Notes under the pieces: model-generated
Told to the model about the DNA's origin: nothing
Seen by the model: the letters and a program-made list of their open reading frames with translations, nothing else
Database searches by the model: none
Position numbers and translations under genes: made by a program
Shown here: piece after piece, positions 42,809-51,845 of the stretch
Numbering within the stretch: the first letter of the stretch is position 1
Layout of the letters: each line of letters begins with the position of its first letter
Assembly (NCBI GenBank): GCA_021802645.1
Contig: JAJZRO010000001.1
Coordinates: 248,001 to 312,000, forward strand
Direction: 5' to 3'
Source of the DNA: Deltaproteobacteria bacterium
GTDB taxonomy: Bacteria > Desulfobacterota > Desulfobulbia > Desulfobulbales > Desulfurivibrionaceae
Length of the DNA stretch: 64,000 nt

Positions 42809-45800
42809 TTACTTCACGCACCATTCATAGGCGTTCTGGAACATCCTGAGCCAGGGCGAGACCGCGAGCTTTTTCATCTCCTCGGGCAGGTAGTGGCACT
42901 GCCAGGGCAGGAAGGCGCGCTCCGGGTGCGGCATCATGGCCAGGTGGCGGCCATCCGGCGAGCAGAGGCCGGCGAGCCCGCCGGGCGAGCCGTTCGGGTT
43001 CATGGGGTACGCCTCGGTGGGGTTGCCGTCGTCGTCCACAAAGACCACGGTGGCGAGCTGGTCACTGAGCACCTGCTGGTGGATGGCCTGGTCCGGGAAG
43101 CGGAGGAAGCCCTCGCCGTGGTCCACGTGGATGCCGAAGGTGAGGCCGGACATGCCTTGGAGCATCATGGCGCGGCTTTCGAGCACCTTCGCCGTGACCC
43201 AGCGCGACTCGAAGCGACCGGAGCGGTTATGAACAAAGCGCGGCTGACGCTCCGGCTCGATACCCTGCCACGGCACCCAGCCCAAGAGGCCGAAGAGCTG
43301 GCAGCCGTTGCAGATGCCGAGGGTGAAGGTGTCGGGCCGGTTGTAGAAGGCGTGGAACATGGCCTTGAGTTTGTCATTGAAGAGGATGGTGGCAGCCCAC
43401 CCCTTGGCGGAGTCGGGCACATCGGCGTAGGAGAAGCCGCCCACCGCGGCCACGCCCCGGAAACCATCGAGCGTGATGCGGCCGGCCAGGAGATCGCTCA
43501 TGGCCACGTCCCACGGCTCGAAGCCCGCGGCATAGAAGGCGGAACTCATCTCGCGGTCGGAGTTGGAGCCCTCGTCGCGGAGGATGCAGACCTTGGGTTT
43601 GCGGCTGCTTTTGAGGATGGCGGGCGCGGTGGCCTGCGGCGTAAAGGGCAGCACGTACCCCGGCCCCTTGCGGTTGCGGATGTTCTTCTTCTCCTCGCTG
43701 GCCCACTCCGGCCCGATCTGGAGCCGTTCAAGCTGGTAGCTCGTCTCCTCCCACCACTCGCGCAGCAGACGCATATCCTCGTCGAGCACCAGTTCGCCGT
43801 TGACGCGGATACGGATCTGCTTGGCCGGCGTGCTCGTGCCGATGGCCGCGCAAGGCACACCGTGGTTGGCCAAAATGGCTTCCACCGCCTTGGCATCGCT
43901 GCATTCCACCACCAGCCCCAGCTCCTCGGAGAAGAGGGCGGCGAGCGGTGCGGCATCGCTTGTGAGATTCACATCCAGGCCGCAGTTGCCGGAGAAGGCC
44001 ATCTCCAGGATGGTGGTGATGAGGCCGCCGTCGCTGCGGTCGTGGCCCGCGGCAATGAGGTTCTTGTCGATCAATTCCTGCACCGCGACGAACGCCTTCT
44101 TCACCAGGGCCGGATCATCCATGTCCGGCGACTCGTTCCCGAGCTGGCCCAGGGTCTGGGCCAGGGCGGTGCCGCCGAGCCGGTTTTTCCCACCACTGAG
44201 ATCGATGAAGAGGAGGCTATTCCCCGGCGTCTTGATATCCGGGGTGACGATCTTGCCGATATCGGCCATGGCGCCGTAGACGGAGATGACCAATTCGCGG
44301 GGTGACTTCACCGTTGCCTTGCCCACCTTGGTGGCCATGGAGAGGCTGTCCTTGCCGCCGTCCACCGCGATGCCCACCTGCTTCATGGCCTCGGCCATGG
44401 CCTGGGCCGCGTCGTAAAGGGCCGCGCCCTCGCCGGGCAACTTCGGGGCCCACATCCAGTTGGCCGAGCACTTCACCTGCTCCAGATCATCGACCCGCGC
44501 CCAGACCAGATTGGTGAGCGCCTCGCCTACCGCCATGCGGGCGCCGGCCGCCGGGCTCACCAGCATCTTGATCGGCTGCTCGCCAATGGCCGTGGCGCCG
44601 CCGGAGCGGGCAAAGTGGCTCTGGGCCACCACCGCCACGTCGCTCACCGTGAGCTGCAACGGACCGCAGCACTGCTGGCGGGCGATGAGGCCGGTGACCG
44701 CCCGGTCCACCTTGTTGACGAGGAAGCGCTTGGAGCCGACCGACACCAGGCGCAGCACGTTGTGCAGGGCGTCTTTGACGCTGATCTGCGGCAGGGTCAG
44801 CGCTGGCAGCGGCGTGGTGGCACGGGAGTCGCTGAAGGTCTTGATGGGTACGTTGCCCAGCAGTTCGTTCAGTTCGATATCCACCGGCGTGGAATTATCC
44901 TGGCTGTCGTGCACGATGAAGCGGAGATCGCCGGTCACCTCGCCCAGCACCTCGCAGGCCACCTTCTCGCGCGCGCAGATCGCCTGGAATTTTTCGATGT
45001 TCTCCTTGCGGATCAAAAAGCCGTTGCGCTCCTGGTACTCGGCCACGTAGATCTCCAAGACACTCATGGTGGGGTCGCCCACCCGGATGCTGCGGATCTC
45101 GATGCGGCCGCCTGATTTCTCCACCAGCTCCTTCAAAACGTTGGCCGGGCCGCCGGCGCCCTGGTCGTGGATCACCTCGATCAGGGTCTTGTCGCCCATC
45201 TCGTTGCAGGCGCGGATCACCCGGTTCATCTTCTGCTCCATCTCGGCGTCGCCGCGCTGCACCGCATCGAAGTCGAGCTCGCTCACGTTCTCGCCCTGGA
45301 GCATGCTGGAGGCCGCGCCGCCGCCGAAGCCGACCCGGTAGGCCGGGCCACCCACCTGAACGATGACCATGCCCTTGGCTGCCTCGGCCTTGGTGGTGTG
45401 GCGGCTATCGATCTGGCCGATGCCGCCGGCGAACATGATGGGCTTGAGATAGGCCCAGCGCTCGCCGCTTGGCAGTTGCAGGTCAAAGGAACGGGTAAAA
45501 CCCAGGATGAGCGGCTCGCCGAATTTGTTGCCGTAGTCCGAGGCGCCGTTGCTGGCCTCGATCTCGATGGCCAGGGGGCTGGCGAGATTCTCCGGCCTGG
45601 GGTGGGACTTTTCCCAGGGCAGCTCGTAGCCGGGGATTTCGAGATTGCCCACGCAGTAGGCCGCCGTACCCGCCATGACAAAACCGCCCTGGCCGGTGCC
45701 CTGCACGTCGCGAATGCGGCCGCCGGTGCCGGTCTCGGCCCCCGGGAAGGGGGCGACGCCGGTGGGGAAGTTGTGGGTCTCGGCGGTGAAGAGCACATTG

Positions 45801-46600
45801 TACTGCACCTGCTGCTCCTGGAGCGGCGAGGGCGCGCCGGGCTCGGCCGGAATCAGGGTGGTGAGCTGGTGCCCCGTCACGGCGCTGGAGTTGTCGCTGA
45901 AGGCGATGACGCTGCCCTTGGGGTGGGCAGCCAGGGTCGATTTGACCAGCGAGAAAAGGCTCTCCGGCTGCTCGACGCCATCGATCACCTGTTTGCCGCG
46001 GAAGAAGCCGTGGCGGGAGTGCTCGGAGTTGGCGTTGTTGAGGTCCATGATCTCGACGATGGTGGGGTTGCGGCCGTGCTTCTTGACGAAGTAGTCGTAG
46101 TAGAAGTTGCGGTCCCATTCGTCCATGGAGATGCCCGGAATGTCCGAGAGGCCGTCCGGCCCCTTCCCTTTCAGGTCAATCTCGTAGACCGCCTCGGGGG
46201 TGACGCCGGTCTCGAAGGTGGTGAGCGCTGCCGGGTAGGGGCACTCGGTCATACGATCGTGATGCGTGGCGACGAAGGTGGCCATATCCTCACCCTCGGC
46301 CACCAGATAGCGGCGGGAGCGCTCCACCCTGGTCACTTTATCGAGCCCGATGGCCTGGCAGATGGAGACCAGGTTCGACGACCAGGCGGTGGCAAAGTTG
46401 AGGCGCGGCCCGAGTTCCACCACCTGGGGGCCGGTGAGCTGCGGGGTGTCGGTCACCGTTTCGGCCAGGAAGCCGTCGGCGAGGATCAGCCGCAGCTTTT
46501 CGAGCTCGGCGGCGGCGAGCGGGGAGGTACATTCGATGTTGAAGCAGAGTTCGCGATGGCTGTCGAGCTTCCGGTAAAGCTGGCGGACCGTGGCAGACAT
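42809..46600 (-). CDS. purL: Phosphoribosylformylglycinamidine synthase, large fused type
   Basis: A 1263-residue single-chain FGAM synthase (ATP-dependent conversion of FGAR plus glutamine to FGAM in purine synthesis). N-terminal PurS-like part, central synthetase halves (DLNNANSEHSRHGFF with catalytic His; ETHNFPTGVAPFPGAETGTG; GDKTLIEVIHDQGAGGPANV) and a C-terminal class I glutaminase with TLGICNGCQLFGLL (Cys nucleophile) and MPHPERAF (His, Glu). This length matches the E. coli type rather than the split PurS/PurQ/PurL type. ATG 46600 is preceded by AGGGAAAA; the frame opens seven codons earlier. Nothing nearby belongs to the same pathway. Confidence 0.97.
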   Translation of the reverse strand: MSATVRQLYRKLDSHRELCFNIECTSPLAAAELEKLRLILADGFLAETVTDTPQLTGPQVVELGPRLNFATAWSSNLVSICQAIGLDKVTRVERSRRYLVAEGEDMATFVATHHDRMTECPYPAALTTFETGVTPEAVYEIDLKGKGPDGLSDIPGISMDEWDRNFYYDYFVKKHGRNPTIVEIMDLNNANSEHSRHGFFRGKQVIDGVEQPESLFSLVKSTLAAHPKGSVIAFSDNSSAVTGHQLTTLIPAEPGAPSPLQEQQVQYNVLFTAETHNFPTGVAPFPGAETGTGGRIRDVQGTGQGGFVMAGTAAYCVGNLEIPGYELPWEKSHPRPENLASPLAIEIEASNGASDYGNKFGEPLILGFTRSFDLQLPSGERWAYLKPIMFAGGIGQIDSRHTTKAEAAKGMVIVQVGGPAYRVGFGGGAASSMLQGENVSELDFDAVQRGDAEMEQKMNRVIRACNEMGDKTLIEVIHDQGAGGPANVLKELVEKSGGRIEIRSIRVGDPTMSVLEIYVAEYQERNGFLIRKENIEKFQAICAREKVACEVLGEVTGDLRFIVHDSQDNSTPVDIELNELLGNVPIKTFSDSRATTPLPALTLPQISVKDALHNVLRLVSVGSKRFLVNKVDRAVTGLIARQQCCGPLQLTVSDVAVVAQSHFARSGGATAIGEQPIKMLVSPAAGARMAVGEALTNLVWARVDDLEQVKCSANWMWAPKLPGEGAALYDAAQAMAEAMKQVGIAVDGGKDSLSMATKVGKATVKSPRELVISVYGAMADIGKIVTPDIKTPGNSLLFIDLSGGKNRLGGTALAQTLGQLGNESPDMDDPALVKKAFVAVQELIDKNLIAAGHDRSDGGLITTILEMAFSGNCGLDVNLTSDAAPLAALFSEELGLVVECSDAKAVEAILANHGVPCAAIGTSTPAKQIRIRVNGELVLDEDMRLLREWWEETSYQLERLQIGPEWASEEKKNIRNRKGPGYVLPFTPQATAPAILKSSRKPKVCILRDEGSNSDREMSSAFYAAGFEPWDVAMSDLLAGRITLDGFRGVAAVGGFSYADVPDSAKGWAATILFNDKLKAMFHAFYNRPDTFTLGICNGCQLFGLLGWVPWQGIEPERQPRFVHNRSGRFESRWVTAKVLESRAMMLQGMSGLTFGIHVDHGEGFLRFPDQAIHQQVLSDQLATVVFVDDDGNPTEAYPMNPNGSPGGLAGLCSPDGRHLAMMPHPERAFLPWQCHYLPEEMKKLAVSPWLRMFQNAYEWCVK

Positions 46601-46996
46601 GATTTTCCCTAAAAATTCCAATGGTTGTTGATCAAGAAGAGGCCCTGAAGCGGACTAAACAAACACGAGCAACTCTACCACGAATGGGGCCGGAACGCCG
46701 TTTTTTTGTGGCGGGAAAATGTACTGCATTTTCGGACCCGTCCTGTCCCGCCGCAGGGCGCAGCCGCTGGCGGAGAAAGAACGCTGGGCTGTCTGAGCCA
46801 GGGAGGGCGAGTTCACAGCGTTCCCGCCAAGCGGCGAGTACCTAAGGGAAGTCCGTCAGGGCCGGGACAGTCGGGCGCCCTTTTCTTGCCTCCTTCTTTT
46901 GCACCCATGCGGGCATAAAGGCGCGCAAAAGAAGGAGGGCATGAGCGCCGCGCAGGGTTGTTGCGACTCTGCCGCTAGCCATGGTACCTTCACGCC
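46601..46996. other. 396-bp intergenic region with palindromic element, between divergent purL and U32 gene
   Basis: The first about 100 bp would hold the purL promoter, but no good match is seen. From 46709 on the DNA is GC-rich and palindromic: GAAAATG/CATTTTC around TACTG (46715-46733), AACGCTG at 46780 with CAGCGTT at 46816, then the dispersed repeat copy 2 (46832-46937). The whole stretch 46709-46940 may be one mobile or structural element, of which only the last part is shared with copy 1. Confidence 0.6.
46832..46937 (+). repeat. Dispersed repeat, copy 2
   Basis: It matches the minus strand of 5485-5588 over its whole length at roughly 80% identity by eye; the most conserved part is around 46868-46892. 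The end is partly self-complementary (CCCTTTTCTTGCC against GCAAAAGAAGG). It lies about 60 bp upstream of the U32 gene. Confidence 0.75.
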
Positions 46997-49087
46997 ATGA
47001 GTGCGTCCCAAAAAACAGAACTCCTCGCTCCGGCCGGCAGTGCGGAGGCCTTCTTCGCCGCCATGGAATCCGGCGCCGATGCGGTCTACTGCGGCCTCAA
47101 GGAGTTCTCCGCCCGAGCCAAGGCCAAAAACTTCACCCTCCCGGAGCTGGACAAACTCACCACCTACTGCCACCAGCACGGCAAGCGGCTCTACCTCGCC
47201 CTCAACACCCTGATCAAGGAGGCGGAGTTGCCGCAGCTCATCGACACCCTGGCCGCACTTGCCACCATAGGCATCGACGGCCTCATCATCCAGGACCTCG
47301 GGGTCTGGCGTCTCTGCCGCCGCCACTTCCCGCAGATCCCCCTCCATGCCTCGACCCAGATGACGGTGCACAACGCCGCCGGGGTCAAGATGCTCGAACA
47401 GATGGGCTTCAGTCGGGCGGTGCTGGCGCGGGAGCTGACGCTTACCGAAATCACCGCGATCCGCAAACAGACCACCATCGAACTCGAACACTTCGTCCAC
47501 GGGGCGCTTTGCTTCTCCATCTCGGGCCAGTGTTTCTTCTCCTCGTATCTCACCGGCCAGAGCGGCAACCGCGGCCGCTGCGCCCAACCCTGCCGCCGCC
47601 GCTATCTGCACCGCCAGCAGCCAGGCTATTACTTTTCGCCCAGCGATTTCTGCGCCCTGGAGCTGCTGCCGGAGCTGACCGGCGCCGGGGTCATGAGCCT
47701 CAAGATCGAGGGGCGGATGAAGAGCGCCGAGTATGTGGCGCGGGTGGTGGCAGCTTACCGCCTGGTGCTCGACGCGTCCGCCCGCAGCCGCAAGGAGGCG
47801 GTGGCCGCGGCCCAGGAAATCCTGGTCCAGGCCTACGGCCGCAAGACCACCAAGGGCTTCCTCACCGGCCACCTCCCGACCAAGCTCGCCGACCCGGCCC
47901 AGCACGGCACCCTGGGGCAGCCCCTGGGCACGGTGGCCTCGGTGCGGACCGGAACCTTGGGGTTCACCACCAACGAACGAATCCACGTGGGCGACCGCTT
48001 GCGGGTGCAGCCGCAGAACGACCAGGCCGGCAGCGGCTTTACGGCCAAGGATCTCCTGGTGGGGGAAAAACGAGTCAAGGCAGCCAAGACCGGCGAATTT
48101 GTCCGGGTAACCTTGCCGGACAAGGTCTTCTGCCGGCCAGGGGACATGCTCTTCAAGGTCGGCGGCAAACCCCTCTTCACCCTGAGTCCCGAAAGTTGCC
48201 AGAAGCGATTAAGCGAGATTATCCCTACGTCGATTCCGCCAGATCTGGCCGCCACCGTGGCCGCCCAACGCACCGCTGCCCAGGCAGCATTGCTGCCAGC
48301 GAAGGTTCCTGCCCCTGTCGCCGCCCCGCGTCTTACCGTGCGCGGCCGCACCGTGACCGACCTCGCCCTGCTGGACGAACCGGGAATAGACGAACTCGAA
48401 CTCCCCCTCACCCCGGCCAACCTGGAGCAACTGGCCAAGACGGGCCGGCGTCTCAGTGGCCGCGAGGAACGGATCAGCTGGGAGATTCCACCCATCCTCT
48501 GGGAAGGGGAGTGGCCCGAATACCGGCGGGCGGTGCAGATGGTGGCCCACCAGGGGTATACCCGCTTCCGGCTGCATAACCTCGGCCACCTGCCACTCTT
48601 TGTCGGCCTGAGCAACCTCACCCTGCTCGGCGGCTTCCGCTGCTACACCCTGAACAGCCAAGCCGCCCTGGCCTGGCTGGAGCTGGGCCTCACGGAACTG
48701 GCCTTCTCCATCGAGGACGACAAACAGAACCTCGCGGCCCTGTTCGCCCGGCGCTTACCGCTCGCGGTCACGGTCTACAGCCCGGCCACCCTCTTCCTCT
48801 CCCGCATCCCCCTGCGCCTGAAGCCCGGCACCCTGCTGCACAGCGACAAGGGCGAGGGCTACCGGATCGGCACGCTTGCAGGGCTCACCACCGTCACGAA
48901 CGAACAGGACTTTTCCCTGCTTGGCCGCCTCCAAGAGCTGCGCGCCTTGGGCGCCGACCACTTTGTCGTCGACCTGAGCCACCTCGGCGCCACCTCGGCT
49001 AGGGGCAAGGAGGTGCTCGCCGCCTATGGTGCGGATCGCCCCCTTCCCAACACCTTTGCCTGGAACTTCGACCGCGGCCTCGCCTGA
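46997..49087 (+). CDS. U32 family protein, RlhA-like (23S rRNA C2501 hydroxylation)
   Basis: A 696-residue U32 'peptidase' protein. The N-terminal barrel (ELLAPAGSAEAFFAAMESGADAVYCG) and the motif region ELEHFVHGALCFSISGQCFFSS, then GNRGRCAQPCR with three conserved cysteines, and LKIEGRMKSAEYV are all typical. The length and the extra C-terminal domain fit the long group that includes E. coli RlhA (YdcP), needed for hydroxylation of cytidine 2501 in 23S rRNA; such proteins likely bind an Fe-S cluster and are not proteases. RlhA versus other U32 roles is not settled by reading alone. Confidence 0.85.
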   Translation: MSASQKTELLAPAGSAEAFFAAMESGADAVYCGLKEFSARAKAKNFTLPELDKLTTYCHQHGKRLYLALNTLIKEAELPQLIDTLAALATIGIDGLIIQDLGVWRLCRRHFPQIPLHASTQMTVHNAAGVKMLEQMGFSRAVLARELTLTEITAIRKQTTIELEHFVHGALCFSISGQCFFSSYLTGQSGNRGRCAQPCRRRYLHRQQPGYYFSPSDFCALELLPELTGAGVMSLKIEGRMKSAEYVARVVAAYRLVLDASARSRKEAVAAAQEILVQAYGRKTTKGFLTGHLPTKLADPAQHGTLGQPLGTVASVRTGTLGFTTNERIHVGDRLRVQPQNDQAGSGFTAKDLLVGEKRVKAAKTGEFVRVTLPDKVFCRPGDMLFKVGGKPLFTLSPESCQKRLSEIIPTSIPPDLAATVAAQRTAAQAALLPAKVPAPVAAPRLTVRGRTVTDLALLDEPGIDELELPLTPANLEQLAKTGRRLSGREERISWEIPPILWEGEWPEYRRAVQMVAHQGYTRFRLHNLGHLPLFVGLSNLTLLGGFRCYTLNSQAALAWLELGLTELAFSIEDDKQNLAALFARRLPLAVTVYSPATLFLSRIPLRLKPGTLLHSDKGEGYRIGTLAGLTTVTNEQDFSLLGRLQELRALGADHFVVDLSHLGATSARGKEVLAAYGADRPLPNTFAWNFDRGLA

Positions 49088-49401
49088 ACTCCCGCCTTTT
49101 CCCCTTGATTTCCACCCCCTCCGCAACGTTAAGCAACAGCGGCTTGGTCAGAAGCGGGCCTGCCGAATGTAAAGTTCCCGGCCGGTCTTCAGCCAGACTC
49201 CTTCGAGTCCCGCCAGATTACAGGCTTAATCCAATGGTGGGGAGGACCGGCCAAAGAATATGGACCGTGAAGGTCAGGGCGAACCGTAGTCGGGAAAAAA
49301 GCTGGTGATCGGTCAAGATGAAGCCGGTCGTTTTCGTTCACATCATCTCGCCCGGGGCGAGACACGCGCCGGGAGACAAGCTCGCATGAGATCCCCAAGC
49401 T
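49088..49401. other. 314-bp non-coding stretch between convergent U32 gene and fdhE
   Basis: No gene is seen. It contains nested inverted repeats at 49180-49252 that fold into a three-way junction on the plus strand, and a perfect hairpin CTCGCC-CGG-GGCGAG near 49347-49361. No T-run follows either, so no clear terminator for either neighbouring gene. Confidence 0.55.
49180..49252 (+). ncRNA. Candidate structured RNA (three-way junction)
   Basis: The outer stem is a perfect 8-bp pair, GGCCGGTC (49180-49187) with GACCGGCC (49245-49252). Inside are a hairpin GACTC-CTTC-GAGTC (49196-49209) and a second one, CCGCCA-GATT ... AATC-CAA-TGGTGG (49210-49240), which needs one G-U pair and so favours the plus strand. 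The 73-nt size and shape recall a tRNA, but there is no T loop, no anticodon arm of normal size and no CCA. No promoter is recognised. Confidence 0.35.
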
Positions 49402-50319
49402 TCAGAGGCTGCCTGGGTGAAATTGGAGATTGGCTCCACCTCGGCGGCAGCCTTCCCGCTCCAGCAGCAAGTCGATGGCGAGGGTGGCCAGGTCGTCGGC
49501 CTGGGGGTCCGCCCCGGGACTCTCTTCCAGTTTGATGATTTTCAAGTAGGAGTGGCACTGGGAGCAGCTTTCGGCGCTCACCGGGCCGGGCTGTCCGTCG
49601 ATGCCGAAATAGGTGATGCCCTTGCTGGCGTCGCAGTTGGAACAGATGGCGCGCACCATGTGCCATTGGCTGGAGCAGAGCGAGCAGCAGAGATAGCGCA
49701 GTCCGTCCTGGCCGCCGTCGCTTTTGACGACGGCGGCCACCGGTGGCGAGCCGCAGACCGGGCAGAGATTAGCCGGTTCCAGCCGGGGCAGTTGCCGTCC
49801 CGTCAGGGTGCGGGCCATGGCGGTCCAGTAGATCTGGAGTGCGCCGGCCACGAAGGGTACCGCTTCGGGCGGCACTCCGGCGAAATCCTGGCTCAGGAGC
49901 CCCGTGGCGAACCGTTCCAGTTCGTCCTCGCCGCACCGCTCAAGCCGGGCACATGCTACCCCGGCGGGTTTCGGCAATTGCTTGCCGACCATACTCTCCA
50001 GGAGTCGTCTGAGCCCATCCCGCCAGGTCGGGTCCCTTTGCCAACCGAATACCCCCAGCGGCGGGAATCCTCCCCGGGCGCATTCTTCGAGATAGGACGG
50101 AGAGGGGGCCGGCTGGGCGGGAAAGGCGTCAATAACCTGCTGTTGGCTTTCGGCCAGCTGACCCATCAGGCGCAGAAAACCGCCCAAGGCGTGGTTTTCT
50201 GCCAATTGCCGGAAGCGGCGGGCTCTCGACGCGAAGAGATCGTCGCGCAGGGGAAGGAACAGAAAGGGGATATCTCCCCTGGGCGATTCGACTTCACCCG
50301 GCTGCATCACCGTCTGCAT
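49402..50319 (-). CDS. fdhE: Formate dehydrogenase formation protein FdhE
   Basis: A 305-residue cytoplasmic protein with the four CxxC pairs that define FdhE: CPVCGSPP, CSLCSSQW, CSNCDASKG and CSQCHSY, in the C-terminal half. FdhE binds the Tat-dependent catalytic subunit of respiratory formate dehydrogenase and is required for its activity. Length is close to E. coli FdhE (309). The stop codon of fdnI overlaps the start (ATGATG at 50322-50317); the second ATG has better spacing from GGAGG. It is the last gene of the fdn operon. Confidence 0.93.
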   Translation of the reverse strand: MQTVMQPGEVESPRGDIPFLFLPLRDDLFASRARRFRQLAENHALGGFLRLMGQLAESQQQVIDAFPAQPAPSPSYLEECARGGFPPLGVFGWQRDPTWRDGLRRLLESMVGKQLPKPAGVACARLERCGEDELERFATGLLSQDFAGVPPEAVPFVAGALQIYWTAMARTLTGRQLPRLEPANLCPVCGSPPVAAVVKSDGGQDGLRYLCCSLCSSQWHMVRAICSNCDASKGITYFGIDGQPGPVSAESCSQCHSYLKIIKLEESPGADPQADDLATLAIDLLLEREGCRRGGANLQFHPGSL

Positions 50320-50948
50320 CATTTTCCTCCGCTTACCTGCCGGTACCAGCCCGGATGGAACTTCTTCGCCCAGGCCCGGGTCACCCAGCCGGTGGTCATG
50401 CCCTTGATGGACCCCTTGACCCAGAAGGCCGCATAGATGTGGACCAGGATCGCGGCGACGAAGAGGAAAGCGGTGACGCCGTGGGCTACCACGGCCACCC
50501 GGATTATCGGGATGGAAAAGGAGGGCGCGAACCACGGTCGCCAGATGACGACGCCGGTGACGAGGAGTAGGCAGAGAGCGAACAGCTGGAACCAGAAAAG
50601 GCACTTCTGTCCGGCGTTGAAACGGCCCGCCTCGGGCAGCTTCTCTTCGTGTTTGCCGATCACGTCGTAGATCTGGCGCAGCCATTGCCGGTCGTCATCG
50701 GTGAGGCGGCAATCGCCCGCCCAGCGGGCCGCCAGTCTCAAAAAAACGAAGAAAAGCAACGCCCCAATGAAAGGATGGGCGATACGAGCCCAGGTCGGGC
50801 TGCCGAAAAGGTTGGTGAACCAGAAGAAGAAGGGATGGAACAGGGCCAGTCCACCCAAGGCGGCGAGGACGAAGAGAATCGCCACCAGCCAGTGATTGAC
50901 GCGCTCGGGCGCGGTGGCGCGCACGATGCGGTTGTCTTGGGTGCTCAT
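50319..50948 (-). CDS. fdnI: Formate dehydrogenase gamma subunit, cytochrome b556
   Basis: A 209-residue membrane protein with four hydrophobic segments. It starts with [20 protein letters not shown] (His ligand) and has [39 protein letters not shown], so the heme-ligating histidines of the FdnI/FdoI family are present. It anchors the FdnGH catalytic dimer on the periplasmic side of the membrane and passes electrons to quinone. Its start overlaps the fdnH stop codon by four bases, and its end overlaps fdhE. Confidence 0.93.
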   Translation of the reverse strand: MSTQDNRIVRATAPERVNHWLVAILFVLAALGGLALFHPFFFWFTNLFGSPTWARIAHPFIGALLFFVFLRLAARWAGDCRLTDDDRQWLRQIYDVIGKHEEKLPEAGRFNAGQKCLFWFQLFALCLLLVTGVVIWRPWFAPSFSIPIIRVAVVAHGVTAFLFVAAILVHIYAAFWVKGSIKGMTTGWVTRAWAKKFHPGWYRQVSGGK

Positions 50949-51835
50949 GGTTTGCCTCCCGCGTGTTCGGGTTCCTTGTCATTTGCCTCGTCCGCCTCGT
51001 TGGGCCCTACCGTGATGTAGTGAAGGAAGGCGGCGAAAGCGACAAGGCCCAGGAGCCAGTTGCCGATCGGCTTGGCGGCCCCCTTCCAGAAGGCGACCCA
51101 GAAGTCGATCTTCGGTTCGTCGGGAAGGCCGTGGTAGAGGGAGGGGGCGTCGGCGTGCGGCAGGACGTACATCACGTGGGTGCCGCCCACGCCTTTCGGA
51201 TTGTACAAGCCGGCGTGGGCATAACCTCGCTCCTTCAGGTCCACCAGCCTTTCTTCGGCGTGCTGGATCATCTTCTCCTTGGTGCCGAACACGATGGCGC
51301 CGGTGGGGCAGGTCTTGACGCAGGCCGGCTCCAGCCCCACCGCCACCCGGTCGGCGCAGAGGGTGCACTTGTAGACCTTGCTGTCCTTCTTGGAGAGGCG
51401 GGGGATGTTGAAGGGGCAACCGGTGATGCAGTAGCCGCAGCCGATGCAGTTCTCCTCGTGGAAGTCCACGATGCCGTTACTGTACTGCACGATGGCCCCC
51501 GGCGCCGGGCAGGCCTTGAGGCAGCCGGGATCAGCGCAGTGCATGCAGCCGTCCTTGCGGATCAGCCATTCCAGCCCCCGGTCGGTCTCCACCTCGCTGT
51601 AGCGCATCACTGTCCAGGAGTTTTCCGTGAGGTCCATCGGGTCGTCGAGAACGCCATGGTTATGGCCTATGGCGTCGCGGGTGTCGTTCCACTCCATGCA
51701 CGCCACCTGGCAGGCCTTGCAGCCGATGCATTTGGAGATGTCGATCAGCTTGGCCAGCTTCTCTGTCTGGCGCACGCCGGGCGGAGGCGTGGTGGTGGCG
51801 GAACGGCGGATGATGTCAAGGGATTGCAGTGCCAT
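50945..51835 (-). CDS. fdnH: Formate dehydrogenase beta subunit, four-cluster ferredoxin protein
   Basis: A 296-residue protein with four 4Fe-4S cluster motifs: [50 protein letters not shown] and [25 protein letters not shown] single C-terminal membrane segment ([19 protein letters not shown]) anchors it, as in E. coli FdnH (294 residues). It relays electrons from FdnG to the cytochrome b subunit. ATAGGAGG lies seven bases before ATG 51835; the frame stays open upstream into fdnG without similarity. Confidence 0.95.
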   Translation of the reverse strand: MALQSLDIIRRSATTTPPPGVRQTEKLAKLIDISKCIGCKACQVACMEWNDTRDAIGHNHGVLDDPMDLTENSWTVMRYSEVETDRGLEWLIRKDGCMHCADPGCLKACPAPGAIVQYSNGIVDFHEENCIGCGYCITGCPFNIPRLSKKDSKVYKCTLCADRVAVGLEPACVKTCPTGAIVFGTKEKMIQHAEERLVDLKERGYAHAGLYNPKGVGGTHVMYVLPHADAPSLYHGLPDEPKIDFWVAFWKGAAKPIGNWLLGLVAFAAFLHYITVGPNEADEANDKEPEHAGGKP

Positions 51836-51845
51836 GATCCACCTC

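Noticed and set aside
45167-46612. Plus-strand open frame of 481 codons opposite purL
   Set aside because: Shadow of purL with skewed composition and no domain.
49141-49260. Possible tRNA (TTCGAGTCC resembles a T loop), considered as selC because of the nearby Sec-containing fdnG
   Set aside because: The bases around TTCGAGT form a short GACTC/GAGTC hairpin instead of a T arm, no anticodon stem with a 7-base loop is found and no CCA follows; kept only as a structured RNA candidate.
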